A DNA stretch of 64,000 bases from Deltaproteobacteria bacterium (GTDB lineage: Bacteria > Desulfobacterota > BSN033 > WVXP01). The position numbers and the translations under genes are program-made. Numbering within the stretch: the stretch's first letter is position 1; each line of letters opens with the position of its first letter. The stretch covers positions 1 through 64,000 of the forward strand of contig JAFDHF010000041.1 of assembly GCA_019308905.1 (NCBI GenBank), given 5' to 3'. Shown here one piece after another: positions 40,520-50,631 of the stretch. Below the pieces are notes generated by a model that saw only the letters and a program-made list of their open reading frames with translations, searched no databases and was not told where the DNA came from.

Positions 40520-41077
40520 TCACAGCAGGTGGTAGCTCGTGGTCGATATCGCCACAGCCCCTGAAGCAAGGATCTCTTCCACCTCACGCTCTTCCGTTAT
40601 CAACCCGCCGGCGATGACCGGGGTGGATGTTCTCGCCCGGATCGCGTTCATGATCTTGGGCACGATCAAACCCGGCAGGATCTCGACTGCATCGGGTCTC
40701 GAGTTCACCACCACGTTCAGGCCTCCTGCCAGGGATTCCGAATCGAGGACAAAGATCCGCTGAACGGTAGACAGGCCTTCCTTCCTGGCAGCGGCAACGA
40801 GGTTGCTCTTGGTGGTGATGATGCCGTCCGCCCGGCTCTCTCTGGCAAGATAACGCACCCCGGAGCTGTCCTTGCCGATTCCCTTTATGAGGTCTATATC
40901 GACAAAAACGAGCCTGTTGAGGCGCCTGGCCTCATCGACGATTCTGGGGATGTCGAATATCGTACCCCCGAGAAGGAACAACACCCCCACGTTCGGGAAC
41001 TCGGGGAAAGGTGGATTACCGAGGTCCCTAAGGGCCGCGACCAGCGGCTTCTCTTTCAGAACGGCGAGAAAATCCAT
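40520..41077 (-). CDS. glpP: Glycerol-3-phosphate-responsive antiterminator
   Basis: 185 residues with the TIM-barrel-like GlpP pattern: KPLVAALRD at the start, VLFLLGGTIFDI, VFVDIDLIKGIGKDSSG, ADGIITTKSNLV, RIFVLDSESL, VEILPGLIVPKI and VIAGGLITEEREV. In Bacillus, GlpP bound to G3P lets polymerase pass leader terminators of glp genes. A fitting terminator is found just downstream, in the glpA leader. GlpP in a Gram-negative type genome is uncommon. It lies between the Ugp-type importer genes and glpABC. Confidence 0.93.
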   Translation of the reverse strand: MDFLAVLKEKPLVAALRDLGNPPFPEFPNVGVLFLLGGTIFDIPRIVDEARRLNRLVFVDIDLIKGIGKDSSGVRYLARESRADGIITTKSNLVAAARKEGLSTVQRIFVLDSESLAGGLNVVVNSRPDAVEILPGLIVPKIMNAIRARTSTPVIAGGLITEEREVEEILASGAVAISTTSYHLL

Positions 41078-41200
41078 GTAAGAGCCTATTTCTCACAAAA
41101 GGTCCGGCAAGCAAAGCAGTACAGCGAGGGCAGGCTTCTTGCCCGTTGAGACGACCAAACAGTACTTCCCCGGAGATCGCCGGGCCGTTGAAGCCTGAAC

Positions 41201-42286
41201 TCAGGTGGAGCCCAGACGAGCCCCGCTTTCAGGGTCAAACAGGTGCAATCGCTCCGGGTCACACCTGAGGGGCAGGGTTTCGGCCGTTGCGACCTTCATG
41301 ACACCCGGCACGCGAACCGTAACAAGGCGTCGATCCTCCCCCAGATGCCCGTGGACAACCGTGTCGGCCCCGAGTGCCTCAATCATGTCGACCTTCAGAT
41401 GGACCTGGGCCGAGCTCTCCTCCGTCACGACCAGATGCTCGGGCCGGATGCCGAGGGTCACCTGCCTGCCTCCCCGGGCAGAGAGGCTTTCATCCGGAAG
41501 GGGCAGGGTCTCCCCTCCAGAGAGCTCGATCCCTCTTCCTCGACTATCCAGCCGTGCCGGAAGAAAGTTCATGGAGGGTGAGCCGATGAAACCGGCGACA
41601 AAAATGGTCCTTGGCCGTTGATAGATCTCCAGGGGCGTACCGATCTGTTCAACCACACCGTCCTTCATCACCACGAGGCGGTCACCCAGGGTCATCGCCT
41701 CCACCTGGTCATGGGTGACGTAGATACTGGTGATCTTCAGGTCCTCGTGAAGCCTCCGGATTTCAAGTCGCATCTGGACTCGCAGCTTGGCGTCGAGGTT
41801 GCTGAGGGGTTCGTCAAAAAGAAAGACCTTGGGCTCCCGTACAATACACCTGCCCATGGCAACACGCTGCCGTTGCCCCCCCGAGAGCTGTCTCGGCTTC
41901 CTGTCCAGGAAGTCGGTCAGCTCCAGGATCCTTGCGGCATCGCGGACCCTTCTTTCGATCTCGGGTTTGGGCATGCCCCGTATCCTGAGGCCGTAGGCCA
42001 TGTTCTTGTAGACCGTCATATGGGGATAGAGGGCATAGTTCTGGAATACCATGGCGATATCCCTGTCGGCGGGTTCCAGGCGGTTGACCACCTTTCCATC
42101 GATGGCAATCTCGCCGCTGGTAATCACTTCAAGTCCCGCAACCATGCGGAGCACGGTCGATTTGCCACAGCCAGAGGGACCCAGGATCACGATAAACTCG
42201 CCGTCCCTGATCTCGCAGCTTATTCCATGGATAACCTCGGTCTTCCCGAACTTCTTGTACACATCCCTGAGACTGACATCGGCCAT
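41201..42286 (-). CDS. ugpC: ABC importer ATPase (UgpC/MalK-type)
   Basis: 361 residues: Walker [10 protein letters not shown], signature [13 protein letters not shown], Walker [17 protein letters not shown] and a C-terminal OB/TOBE regulatory part ([11 protein letters not shown]). This is the CUT1-type ATPase that powers sugar and G3P uptake. It is the last gene of the importer block, 10 bp after the inner permease gene. Assignment to glycerol-3-phosphate rests on the neighbouring glpP and glpABC. Confidence 0.85.
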   Translation of the reverse strand: MADVSLRDVYKKFGKTEVIHGISCEIRDGEFIVILGPSGCGKSTVLRMVAGLEVITSGEIAIDGKVVNRLEPADRDIAMVFQNYALYPHMTVYKNMAYGLRIRGMPKPEIERRVRDAARILELTDFLDRKPRQLSGGQRQRVAMGRCIVREPKVFLFDEPLSNLDAKLRVQMRLEIRRLHEDLKITSIYVTHDQVEAMTLGDRLVVMKDGVVEQIGTPLEIYQRPRTIFVAGFIGSPSMNFLPARLDSRGRGIELSGGETLPLPDESLSARGGRQVTLGIRPEHLVVTEESSAQVHLKVDMIEALGADTVVHGHLGEDRRLVTVRVPGVMKVATAETLPLRCDPERLHLFDPESGARLGST

Positions 42287-42296
42287 AGCCGTACCC

Positions 42297-43139
42297 CTAT
42301 TTCTCGGTTTCGGTCATGCCTCGAACAAACTGCTTCTGCATGAAGATGACGACGAGCACCGGCGGGATCATCGCCAGCATGGAAGAGGCCATGATGATGT
42401 GCCATTCCGCCTGCCCCTCCCCAACGTCGAGCATCCGCTTGATGCCGATCAGAACCGTGTAGTAACCCTCGTTCGTGGTGATCAGCAGAGGCCAGAGATA
42501 CTGATTCCAACCGTAGATAAAGAGGATCACGAATAGAGCCGCAATCGAGGTGCGTGACATGGGCAACAGGATATCGAAGAAGAAACGGATAGGGCCGCCC
42601 CCGTCGATTCTCACCGCCTCGCAGAGCTCATCGGGCACCGTCATGAAGAACTGGCGAAACAGAAAAGTGGCCGTAGCCGAGGCGATGAGAGGGAGGATCA
42701 ACCCCGAGTAAGAATCGAGCATCTTGAGATCGGCCGCAACCTTGTAGGTCGGTAGAATACGAACCTCCACAGGCAGCATCAGGGTAATAAAAATCATCCA
42801 GAAAAAGAACATGCGGAAGCGGAACCTGAAATAGACGATGGCATAGGCGGCAAGCAGGGAGATGGCAATCTTCCCGAAGGTGATTCCCAGGGCCATGATC
42901 AGGCTGTTGAGCATCATCCTGCCCACAGTAGCCCCCACCTCGGTCGTTCCCAGAGTCAGGGCCCGGATGTAATTCTCGATCAGATGCTTTCCCGGCAGAA
43001 GGGGAAAGGACGTCGTTATCTCCCCCAGGGTGTGCGTCGAAGCGACAAAGGTGACGTAGATGGGGAAGGCGAGAATCAACATGCCCAGAACCAGCACCGC
43101 GTGGGTCAGAAAGGTAAGCCAGGGACGATGTTCAACCAT
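42297..43139 (-). CDS. ugpE: ABC importer permease (UgpE-type)
   Basis: 280 residues from the ATG at 43139, which has an AGAGGAG site; a TTG one codon earlier is less likely. Six membrane helices are visible, with the ATPase-contact EAA loop [23 protein letters not shown] near residue 180 (split by the helix pattern). Size and order match the CUT1 inner permease. It partners the permease at 43151-44032. Confidence 0.85.
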   Translation of the reverse strand: MVEHRPWLTFLTHAVLVLGMLILAFPIYVTFVASTHTLGEITTSFPLLPGKHLIENYIRALTLGTTEVGATVGRMMLNSLIMALGITFGKIAISLLAAYAIVYFRFRFRMFFFWMIFITLMLPVEVRILPTYKVAADLKMLDSYSGLILPLIASATATFLFRQFFMTVPDELCEAVRIDGGGPIRFFFDILLPMSRTSIAALFVILFIYGWNQYLWPLLITTNEGYYTVLIGIKRMLDVGEGQAEWHIIMASSMLAMIPPVLVVIFMQKQFVRGMTETEK

Positions 43140-43150
43140 CAACGGCTCCT

Positions 43151-44032
43151 CTAGTAGTGCACTTTCCGCTCGATATAGCGAAACTGAACAACCGTGAGAG
43201 AGATGACGACGATCATCAGAATAACCGACTGAGCCGCGGACCCTCCGAGATCCAAACTCAGAAACCCGTCGTGATAGACCTTGTAGACCATGATGTTTGT
43301 GGCGTCGTTCGGCCCTCCTTCGGTGATGGCATGGATCACACCGAAGGTGTCGAAGAAGGCATACACGATGTTCATTACTATCAAGAAGAAGAACGTAGGC
43401 GACAGCAAGGGGAAGGAGATCGTCCAGAATCGCTTCAGCGGCGAAGCACCGTCGATGGCCGCCGCCTCGATGAAGGACCTCGGAACGGCCTGAAGCCCGG
43501 CCAGGAAGAAGAGAAAATTGTAGGCGATCTCACGCCAGGCGGCTGCGATGACAACCAGGAACAACGCCTGCCCCCCGTTCAGGGTGTGGTTCCAGTCGTA
43601 TCCGAGGGTCTTAAGATAGAAGGCAACGATCCCCACTGTCGGGTTGAAGAGAAAGTACCACAGCACCGCGGCTACGACGGGAGCAACCGCATAGGGCCAG
43701 ATAATCAGGGTCTTGTACGTGGTGGCTCCCCGAATGACCCGATCCGCCATTGCAGCGAGAACCAGGGCAACCGACATGGCGATTGCCGCAACCGAGAAAC
43801 TGAAGACCACCGTCACGTAGATGGAGTGCAGGTAGATCTCGTCGGTGAAGATCTGCTGGAAGTTCGCCAGCCCGACAAAGGCCGAGGAAAGACCGAAAGG
43901 GTCTTGCTGCAGGACAGACTGGTAGATCGCCTGGGAAGCCGGCCAGATGAAGAATATGAGGGTGATGATGATCTGGGGCGCAACCAGGAGATAGGGAAGA
44001 AACCTGTGTCTGAAGACAACCCGTTTTTCCAT
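43151..44032 (-). CDS. ugpA: ABC importer permease (UgpA-type)
   Basis: 293 residues from the ATG at 44032 ([18 protein letters not shown] follows). It has six membrane helices and the EAA loop motif [21 protein letters not shown]1 permease families have this exact order: binding protein, UgpA, UgpE, ATPase. It forms the heterodimeric channel with UgpE. Confidence 0.85.
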   Translation of the reverse strand: MEKRVVFRHRFLPYLLVAPQIIITLIFFIWPASQAIYQSVLQQDPFGLSSAFVGLANFQQIFTDEIYLHSIYVTVVFSFSVAAIAMSVALVLAAMADRVIRGATTYKTLIIWPYAVAPVVAAVLWYFLFNPTVGIVAFYLKTLGYDWNHTLNGGQALFLVVIAAAWREIAYNFLFFLAGLQAVPRSFIEAAAIDGASPLKRFWTISFPLLSPTFFFLIVMNIVYAFFDTFGVIHAITEGGPNDATNIMVYKVYHDGFLSLDLGGSAAQSVILMIVVISLTVVQFRYIERKVHY

Positions 44033-44109
44033 AAGAGACCGATGGACTCTGAAGAGGGCGGCCGGACCCGGCCACGGCGGTGGATGGGTCCGGTTCCGCC
44101 CCATGGCAG

Positions 44110-45426
44110 CTATTTGTGGGCTCTTTCAAACTTGCGCAGTAGCTTGTTCCCGGCAGCCACCGCGTCGTCCAACCCCTCCTGCGCGCTCTTCTTTCCGGCA
44201 AAGATGGCTTCCAGCTCACCGTAGATGATGCTGCGCTCCTGCACGTAGTTGCCGAACCGCAGGCCTCTGGAGTTTTCGGTCGGTTTGTGGAGGGTCATCT
44301 GCTTCAATGCGGTTTCCATCCCCGGATTCTTCTCGTAGAATCCCTGCCCCTTTGTCAGGTAGTAGGCGTCAGTCGTAATCGGCAGGTATCCGGTAAACTG
44401 ATGCCAGTCGGCCTGGACAGAAGGTGAGGAGAGATAGCCGAAAAAGGTTGCCACACCCCTGTAATCCTCGGCGGGATGCCCGGCCATCACCCAGAGGCTC
44501 GCGCCGCCGATAATCGTGTTCTGAGGAGCTCCGGGCACATCCGGCCAATAGGGGAGCATGCTCGTTCCGAACTCGAACTTGCAGGTCTTCTTGAAACCTG
44601 CATACCCGGCTGAAGATTCCGTGTACATGGCCACTTCTTCGGAGGAGAACTTGGCGTTGCCAAGGTTTCGCCGCCCACCGTAAACGAATATCTTTTCCTT
44701 CTGCCAGTCGGCCAGTTGCTGGATATGCCTCACCTGCAGGGGTCCGTTGAAGACAAACTCCGTATCCAATCCACCAAAACCGTTTTGTTTGGTTCCGAAC
44801 GGCACATTGTGCCATGCGCTGAAGTTCTCGAGGTGGATCCAGGAGATCCACGCGGTTGAGAAGCCGGCAGAGTAGCCCGCCTTGACCAGTTTCCTCGCGT
44901 ACTCGGCCACCTCGGGCCATGTCTTGGGCGGCTTGTTCGGATCGAGGCCCGCCTTCCTGAAGGCATCTTTGTTGTAGTACAGGACAGGGGTCGAACTGTT
45001 GAAGGGCATGGACAACATCCTGCCGTCGGGTGTGGTGTAGTAGCTGATCACCGTGGAAAGATAGGCATTGGGGTCAAACGGCACTCCCGATTCCGCCATT
45101 ACCTCATAAACCGGTTTGATGGCCCCCCTGGCCGCCATCATGGTCGCCGTCCCCACCTCAAAGACCTGAAGGATATGAGGCGGATTCTTTGAGCGGAACG
45201 CCGCAATACCGGCAGTCATGGTATCAGGATAGCTCCCCTTGTATGTCGGTACCACCCGGTACTTGCTCTGCAGGCTATTGAAACCCGCGGCAATGGCATT
45301 GACCTTCTCCCCCAGCCGCCCCCCGTGAGCATGCCACCACTGGATTTCAGTGACCGCCTGCGCACCGGTCACGGCAAGGCCGAGAACAAAAACAGCAATG
45401 AACAAAACCAATCGAGACCTTCTCAT
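44110..45426 (-). CDS. ugpB: Periplasmic solute-binding protein, probably for glycerol-3-phosphate
   Basis: 438 residues from the ATG at 45426, which has a perfect AAGGAGG site. The signal peptide is [20 protein letters not shown]. The mature start [18 protein letters not shown] and the segment [19 protein letters not shown] are typical for UgpB, and the length equals that of E. coli UgpB. Ligand choice is inferred from the operon context with glpP and glpABC; other polyol phosphates or sugars remain possible. Confidence 0.8.
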   Translation of the reverse strand: MRRSRLVLFIAVFVLGLAVTGAQAVTEIQWWHAHGGRLGEKVNAIAAGFNSLQSKYRVVPTYKGSYPDTMTAGIAAFRSKNPPHILQVFEVGTATMMAARGAIKPVYEVMAESGVPFDPNAYLSTVISYYTTPDGRMLSMPFNSSTPVLYYNKDAFRKAGLDPNKPPKTWPEVAEYARKLVKAGYSAGFSTAWISWIHLENFSAWHNVPFGTKQNGFGGLDTEFVFNGPLQVRHIQQLADWQKEKIFVYGGRRNLGNAKFSSEEVAMYTESSAGYAGFKKTCKFEFGTSMLPYWPDVPGAPQNTIIGGASLWVMAGHPAEDYRGVATFFGYLSSPSVQADWHQFTGYLPITTDAYYLTKGQGFYEKNPGMETALKQMTLHKPTENSRGLRFGNYVQERSIIYGELEAIFAGKKSAQEGLDDAVAAGNKLLRKFERAHK

Positions 45427-45511
45427 GCCGAATCCTCCTTTCTTTTCAAAAACATTCAAAACTATCTCGTCCCCGATCCCTCCTTTCTCCCGTGATTGAC
45501 CTCCCAATTTC

Positions 45512-45540
45512 AGTCTAGCCTCAAACCAAATCCGATGCAA
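45512..45540 (-). promoter_or_regulatory. Probable sigma-70 promoter of the ugp-type operon
   Basis: The minus strand has TTGCAT (45535-45540), a 17-bp spacer and TAGACT (45512-45517), about 85 bp before the ugpB start. No leader terminator like that of glpA is visible. Confidence 0.55.
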
Positions 45541-45610
45541 GTGGAAATCAAAGAGAGGGACTTCCGTGACATCAAGCGACATGAGACCGGGCCGTTGAAG
45601 GCGAAAGATT

Positions 45611-46264
45611 TCAGGGGCCGCGCAGAACGCCGGTCCCCCCGGAGGGCCCTGTTCCTCTCCCCTTCCCTCCAACCCTCGCGCCCCATTTGATGAGGGCCAC
45701 TTCTGTGAAGGCGGCAACCAGCAGGAGAGGCAGGATGAGGGCCAGATACACGGTCAGACCTTTGTCCAGCACCGCAAGGGATCCTGAGAAGGAGAAGCGA
45801 CCGAGCACAGACAGCCCCAGCTCCATTCCCTCAGAAAGGCTGATCCACGTGGCAGGAAACTCCAAAAGGGCCACCGGGTTGAGGACAAGGCCCAGGAGAC
45901 TCCACGTGCCTGTCTCTTCCACGACGATCACCCCCACATTCAGTCCGATAAGAAACCCGAACAAGAAGGGGAGGACGCCGGACATCCCCGAGACTATGTT
46001 CACAAGAAGGGAGGCGGCGTTGAGAAGAAAGATCAGCGCCACCATCTTCAAGAAAGGCGTCCCCGGATGAACCCACCCCTGGATTCGGCGCCACAGCCAC
46101 CTTGGATAGACCAGCAGCGGCCTGATCTGTTTCTCCACCACCAGGGGGGAACACAAAAGGCCTCCAAAAAAGAGGAGTGCGGCACAGACCAGCAGATCCC
46201 CCCTCAGGGAGTGCACGAGGCGCAGGTAGAATGCCAGTGCTTCCAAGATCACCCCCGGACCCAA
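45611..46264 (-). CDS. SpoIIM-like (DUF95) integral membrane protein
   Basis: 217 residues from a TTG at 46264, or about 213 from the GTG at 46252. At least five hydrophobic helices are seen (LVCAALLFFGGLLCSPLVV, ALIFLLNAASLLVNIVSG, FLFGFLIGLNVGVIVVE, GLTVYLALILPLLLVAAF). The pattern FLLNAASLLV, GFLIGLNVG and a late EFPATWIS segment fits the stage II sporulation protein M family, found in non-sporulators too. Function in such bacteria is unknown. It is upstream of ugpB on the same strand but separated by a promoter. Confidence 0.65.
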   Translation of the reverse strand: MGPGVILEALAFYLRLVHSLRGDLLVCAALLFFGGLLCSPLVVEKQIRPLLVYPRWLWRRIQGWVHPGTPFLKMVALIFLLNAASLLVNIVSGMSGVLPFLFGFLIGLNVGVIVVEETGTWSLLGLVLNPVALLEFPATWISLSEGMELGLSVLGRFSFSGSLAVLDKGLTVYLALILPLLLVAAFTEVALIKWGARVGGKGRGTGPSGGTGVLRGP

Positions 46265-46526
46265 GTGGAATCATTTAGAAGAGGCTACTTTCATCCCGCG
46301 ACGGACGGCTCAGGGCTTGCCCCGGGGCCGCCTGCAGCGTCTCTGTCGGAGCAGGGATCCACGACCTCCCGGCAAGGCGAGGCAGAAGGTCTCGCAACAA
46401 AGCATTGCCTGCCCGAGAAAATTGATTTATTCTTTGTCTTGGCATCCTAATTGACCCGTCCGGATTCTGACCGCGGTCTTCCGGGCGGTCTACCACAAAA
46501 AGAGCTCGATCCTGCAGGCAGATCCT

Positions 46527-47582
46527 GTGAGAATCACGGCAAATCAGCTTACCATTATACGAATCATCTGTCTCCCCATTCCCTGCGTCCTTCTTTACGG
46601 GGGTCTTGCGGCAAAGCTCGTCGCCCTGTCTCTGTTCGCCCTGCTCGGATTCACCGACTATCTCGACGGAGTCCTGGCAAGACGTTACGGGACGACACCT
46701 TTTGGAACCCTTTTCGATCCCATAGCGGACAAGATCTTCATAACCGTCATTTACATCCCCTTTGTCCAACTCGGTTATGTTCCCCTCTGGGCGGCCTTTC
46801 TCCTCTTCCTTCGAGAGTTCCTCATCACGGAGATCCGGCGCCTTCTGAGCCGCACAAAACAGGAGCTCCGGGTGACTGAACTCGCCAAGTCGAAGACGAC
46901 CATTCAAATGGGCGGGGCCGCCTTCATCCTCCTGGTCTATCTCGTCCCTGACAGGAGACTGGTTGTCGCCCTCTTCTGCCTTCCCCTCGCCGTCGCGGTG
47001 GTCCTTGCCGCCGTCGACCTGATCCGCCGGGGGAGAATACCGCACCGAACCATGCTGGCTCTCGGCTGTTTTTCATACATCCTGGCGATCGCGGCCGTCT
47101 TCCCGAAGAGGCAGAGCGCCCTCCTCTATATGGTAGTGATCCTGGGGTTCACCTACGCTTCCGGCCTGCAGTACCTGAGGGTCTTCTATTCTGCCTGGAG
47201 GGAAACCGGGGGGAGCCTCCTAGGGGTATTCCTCCGGCTTATCACCGGCTTTCTGGTCCCAATGGCCGCACTGGCCATGGTCCGTTTCGTTCCGGAAGCT
47301 TCATGGATGGTGATTCTCATTCTCTCATTCGATTTCGCCTCGCAGGGCCTGGATATCTGGGTTGCGGCCCTCGGCAGGGAAGAGAGAACCAAGGAGAGAC
47401 TGAAGCGGATGGTGATGATCCCCCTGGCCTTGATCGCGGGGGTCGGATTTTTCGCCTTCACCGACGTCCAGACCGCTGCCACGGCGTTTCTATGGATTTC
47501 CCTCTCTCTGAGCGGTATCTACGGGGCGGTCGATTTCTACGGGCACCGGCAACTCCTTCTTGCCAGCACATCCTCATCTTAA
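46527..47582 (+). CDS. CDP-alcohol phosphatidyltransferase (PgsA-like) with extra membrane domain
   Basis: 351 residues from a GTG at 46527. The catalytic motif D-x2-DG-x2-AR-x8-G-x3-D-x3-D is complete in DYLDGVLARRYGTTPFG plus TLFDPIADK. The first 180 or so residues look like phosphatidylglycerophosphate synthase, which joins CDP-diacylglycerol and glycerol-3-phosphate. The remaining 170 residues hold about five more helices and are not part of standard PgsA. Its substrate would come from the neighbouring G3P system, so the linkage is sensible. The extra domain is not recognised. Confidence 0.85.
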   Translation: MRITANQLTIIRIICLPIPCVLLYGGLAAKLVALSLFALLGFTDYLDGVLARRYGTTPFGTLFDPIADKIFITVIYIPFVQLGYVPLWAAFLLFLREFLITEIRRLLSRTKQELRVTELAKSKTTIQMGGAAFILLVYLVPDRRLVVALFCLPLAVAVVLAAVDLIRRGRIPHRTMLALGCFSYILAIAAVFPKRQSALLYMVVILGFTYASGLQYLRVFYSAWRETGGSLLGVFLRLITGFLVPMAALAMVRFVPEASWMVILILSFDFASQGLDIWVAALGREERTKERLKRMVMIPLALIAGVGFFAFTDVQTAATAFLWISLSLSGIYGAVDFYGHRQLLLASTSSS

Positions 47583-47707
47583 CCTTCCGGGAGTCTCTTC
47601 CACCGCCCCTGGACAGGGGTTCCGGGGTTTTCACGGAGAATCGCGAGGGTAACGCGAGGCTTTCCAGGGTAAAACGGACCCGCGTGCTTCTCTTCCCGGC
47701 AGGCTTT
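47583..47707. terminator. Convergent intergenic spacer with small hairpins
   Basis: Between two converging genes CCCCT-GGAC-AGGGG (about 47608-47621) and TCGCG ... CGCGA form short stems. The first is followed by TTCCGGGGTTTT. It may be a weak bidirectional terminator. Confidence 0.3.
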
Positions 47708-49246
47708 CTACCTCACGGGAATCTTGAGCTTCTGGCCCACCCGAATGAAGTTCCTCTGGACGATTCCGTTGGCCTTGGCAATGGAGCGTATCGAGGTGTG
47801 GTATCTCCTGGCGATGTGGGAGAGGGTCTCACCTCGTCTGACTCGGTGGTATACATACCGCCTCTTGGGAGGAACGTAGACCGGGATCTTTTCGAGCCTC
47901 GCCAGGAGGAGTCGTCCCTTGCCCGAGGGTACCCTGAGACTGTAGCCTTTCGGGGTAACCTTGTATCGAAGCTCCGGGTTGAGCTCAACCAGCATGGCTT
48001 CCGGAACTCCTATCTGACGCGCCACATCCCTCAGTCTCACCCTCTTGGCTATTCTCACCTCTTCAAAAGCCATGGGCGGATCCGGGCCGTCCAGTACGAA
48101 GCCGTACCGCTCAGGATCCGCTATGATGTGGAGGACGGCGAGATACCTGGGCACGTAACGGGCGGTCTCCCGCGGCAGCCTCCCGTATAGATCCCAGAAG
48201 TCGTCGAGATAGTTGATCCTCTGGCGCCGAATCTCGCGGAGGACCGTGCCCTCGCCGCAGTTGTAGGCGGCGAGCACGGTCGTCCAATCCCCGAAGATCC
48301 CGTGAAGCTCTTTCAGATATTCGATGGCGGCCCTGGTCGACTTTTCCACATTCATCCGCTCGTCGATCCACCGGTTCCTTCTCAGGCCGAACTTGTATCC
48401 CGTGGAAGGGATGAACTGCCAGAGGCCGAGAGCGCGGGACCGGGAGAGGGCCCTCACCTTGAAGCCGCTCTCAATCAGGGGGAGCCATGAGAGTTCGGCA
48501 GGCAGGCCGGCCTCTTCGAGTTTCTCCTGGATGTAGGGACGGTACCTGCCGGACCGGGAATAGGCCTGGAGAAAGAAATCCCTGTCCTTGGTTTGGAAGC
48601 GCTTTATCTCCGCCTCCACGTAACCGTTCATGACCAGAGGGATCTCTTTGTAGTTCCCATTCACCCCATTGAGACGGGACGCGTAGATCTCCAGAATCCT
48701 CTTGGATATGAGAAAGCGGAGATCATCTATCTGCTGGGCTATCTCAGGGTCTTCCCTGCGATTGATGTCCAGTATCGACTGGTAGGCCTGGTCGAGGCTC
48801 TTCTTGGCCTCGTCCAACCTGCCCGCCTTCCAGAGATCCTGAGACTTCTGGCAGAAGTCGATGGCATCGTAGAGCCGCGCCTGGTCGGCGTTCTCATCTT
48901 CTTTGACATCATCCGGAGAGTGGCCGTTCTTATCACCAGGATCTTCGCGGCCCTGGCCCTCCGCAACCCCGCCGGCCTCTTCTCCTGCCCCGGACGGATC
49001 TCCATCCAGGGCCGGGCCTGTCGACCCGGTACCAGAGGGCCCGGCGAAAACACGCCAGTCGAGATCCGTCCATTCCAGACCCGCCTGTAGGCCGGGGGGA
49101 TCCGAACCGGGTTCGGGGGTCCCGGGGGAGGATCCCTTTACGGCTACACCTGAACACGAAACAACGAGGAAGCCGGTGAGAGAAAGGACGGCACCGACGG
49201 TCAGACTTCTGAATCCGAAGGGATTTGCCATAATAGCGGTTCTCAT
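47708..49246 (-). CDS. Membrane-bound lytic murein transglycosylase (MltD-like) with LysM
   Basis: 512 residues. A lipoprotein signal (VLSLTGFLVVSCSG) puts the lipid-anchored Cys near residue 31. After an acidic linker comes an SLT domain with the catalytic Glu in SWLPLIESGFKVRALS and the GLWQFIPSTG and AAYNCGEGTV motifs. The C-terminus has a LysM domain (YHRVRRGETLSHIARRYHT) after a region of LysM-like character. MltD enzymes cleave peptidoglycan and form anhydromuropeptides. It is a monocistronic gene here. Confidence 0.9.
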   Translation of the reverse strand: MRTAIMANPFGFRSLTVGAVLSLTGFLVVSCSGVAVKGSSPGTPEPGSDPPGLQAGLEWTDLDWRVFAGPSGTGSTGPALDGDPSGAGEEAGGVAEGQGREDPGDKNGHSPDDVKEDENADQARLYDAIDFCQKSQDLWKAGRLDEAKKSLDQAYQSILDINRREDPEIAQQIDDLRFLISKRILEIYASRLNGVNGNYKEIPLVMNGYVEAEIKRFQTKDRDFFLQAYSRSGRYRPYIQEKLEEAGLPAELSWLPLIESGFKVRALSRSRALGLWQFIPSTGYKFGLRRNRWIDERMNVEKSTRAAIEYLKELHGIFGDWTTVLAAYNCGEGTVLREIRRQRINYLDDFWDLYGRLPRETARYVPRYLAVLHIIADPERYGFVLDGPDPPMAFEEVRIAKRVRLRDVARQIGVPEAMLVELNPELRYKVTPKGYSLRVPSGKGRLLLARLEKIPVYVPPKRRYVYHRVRRGETLSHIARRYHTSIRSIAKANGIVQRNFIRVGQKLKIPVR

Positions 49247-49485
49247 ACCACCGGAAACACCGGTGAGTCAAGGGGTCTTGGACACAACAAGGTGCGTTAT
49301 GGCCAGGGAACGGCACCCGGCGGTGCAGGCTTGAGGGATCTTTTCTACGGCGATGATGCGGTGCAATTTCTGGACCAAGCCGTCCGCGGGCGGATCCGTT
49401 CCCCTGTGCCGCGCGCGATCGGAACCCCAAGAGGATGAAAAAGATCCTCCCGGCATGGTATCATGGATAGTTCCGAGGAGATCCT

Positions 49486-50631
49486 ATGTTTGAATTCGAA
49501 CAGGGACCGATACGACCGCCGAGCGAGGCCCGTAGCCTGCTGATTCGAGCGACCCGGAACTGCCCGTGGAACCGCTGCGAATTCTGCCACACTTACAAGG
49601 GCCGGAAATTCCAGATCCGTCCTGTACCCGAAATCAAGAAGGATATCGAGAGGGCCAGGGAGATCGCCGACGAGATCCGCGAGATCTCCTGGCGTCACGG
49701 TTGCGGCGGCGAGATCACCGACGAGGTTGTAAGAATCGTCTACGGGGACTACTCCAGGTACGGCGAGAGCCATCGATCCGTGGCAGCATGGCTCTACTTC
49801 GGGGGAAGCCAGGCCTTTATCCAGGATGCAAACAGCCTGATCATGAAAACCGAAGATCTCGCCGACGTCCTGGCCTTCCTGAAACAGGAGTTCCCCTCCA
49901 TCACGCGCATCACCACCTATGCCCGCTCCAAGACGCTGGCCTCCAAGACCGTGGAAGAACTGACGGCCCTCCGCAAAGCCGGTTTGTCCAGGATCCACGT
50001 GGGCCTTGAAACGGGCCACGATCCGCTGCTTGCCTACATACGAAAAGGCGTTACCGCCGCCGAGCACGTGGAGGCGGGCAGGAAAGTCGTGGAATCGGGG
50101 ATCTCTCTGTGTGAGTATGTGATGCCGGGTCTCGGCGGAAAGAGATGGAGCACGGAACACGCGGTCGCGACGGCCACGACCCTCAACCGGATCAACCCGC
50201 AATTCATCCGGCTCCGCACTCTCTGCGTAAGCAGCGATATGCCTCTCTACCGGAAGGTCGAATCAGGCGAGATGGAACTGCTGGAAGAGGACGATGTGGT
50301 GCGGGAGATCCGCCTTTTTGTCGAGCGACTCGAGGGGATCCGGAGCTGCCTCGTGAGCGACCACATCCTCAACCTCCTCGAAGAGGTCGAGGGCAGGCTG
50401 CCGGAAGACAAGGAGAAGATGATCGCCCTCATCGACCGTTACCTCTCGCTGCCGGCACGAGATCGGTTGGCCTTCAAGGTAGGCCGGCGGGCAGGTCTCT
50501 ATCGGCGTCTCGACGACCTCCGGGACAGCGAGAGGCGTCTCAGGGTGGAAGAGATCATCGGCCGCCTGGACCAGAGGGGAGAAGGAAAGGCGGAAGAGAG
50601 CCTCAGAGCGCTGATGAACCGTTTCATCTAG
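49486..50631 (+). CDS. Radical SAM protein with a CX4CX2C cluster motif
   Basis: 381 residues; the ATG at 49486 follows CCGAGGAG. The cluster site is RNCPWNRCEFCHTYKG, i.e. C-x4-C-x2-C, one residue longer than the standard CX3CX2C. Other SAM features are present (WLYFGGSQAF, RITTYARSKTL, SRIHVGLETGHDPLL, the usual B12-independent TIM barrel). Residues 280-381 are a charged helical tail. The reaction is not assignable. It is alone between the MltD-like gene and the transport operon. Confidence 0.85.
   Translation: MFEFEQGPIRPPSEARSLLIRATRNCPWNRCEFCHTYKGRKFQIRPVPEIKKDIERAREIADEIREISWRHGCGGEITDEVVRIVYGDYSRYGESHRSVAAWLYFGGSQAFIQDANSLIMKTEDLADVLAFLKQEFPSITRITTYARSKTLASKTVEELTALRKAGLSRIHVGLETGHDPLLAYIRKGVTAAEHVEAGRKVVESGISLCEYVMPGLGGKRWSTEHAVATATTLNRINPQFIRLRTLCVSSDMPLYRKVESGEMELLEEDDVVREIRLFVERLEGIRSCLVSDHILNLLEEVEGRLPEDKEKMIALIDRYLSLPARDRLAFKVGRRAGLYRRLDDLRDSERRLRVEEIIGRLDQRGEGKAEESLRALMNRFI

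Noticed and set aside
41078-41200. Possible terminators between ugpC and glpP
   Set aside because: The small stems (GGGCAGGCTTCTTGCCC and CCCCGGAGATCGCCGGG) lack T-runs and are weak; glpP may be transcribed from the ugp promoter.
43157-44224. A 355-codon plus-strand frame rich in Arg, Asp and Glu
   Set aside because: Antisense to the UgpA-type permease; composition is the mirror of a membrane protein.
49345-50202. A 285-codon minus-strand frame
   Set aside because: Antisense to the radical SAM gene, which carries the cluster motif and the better ribosome site.
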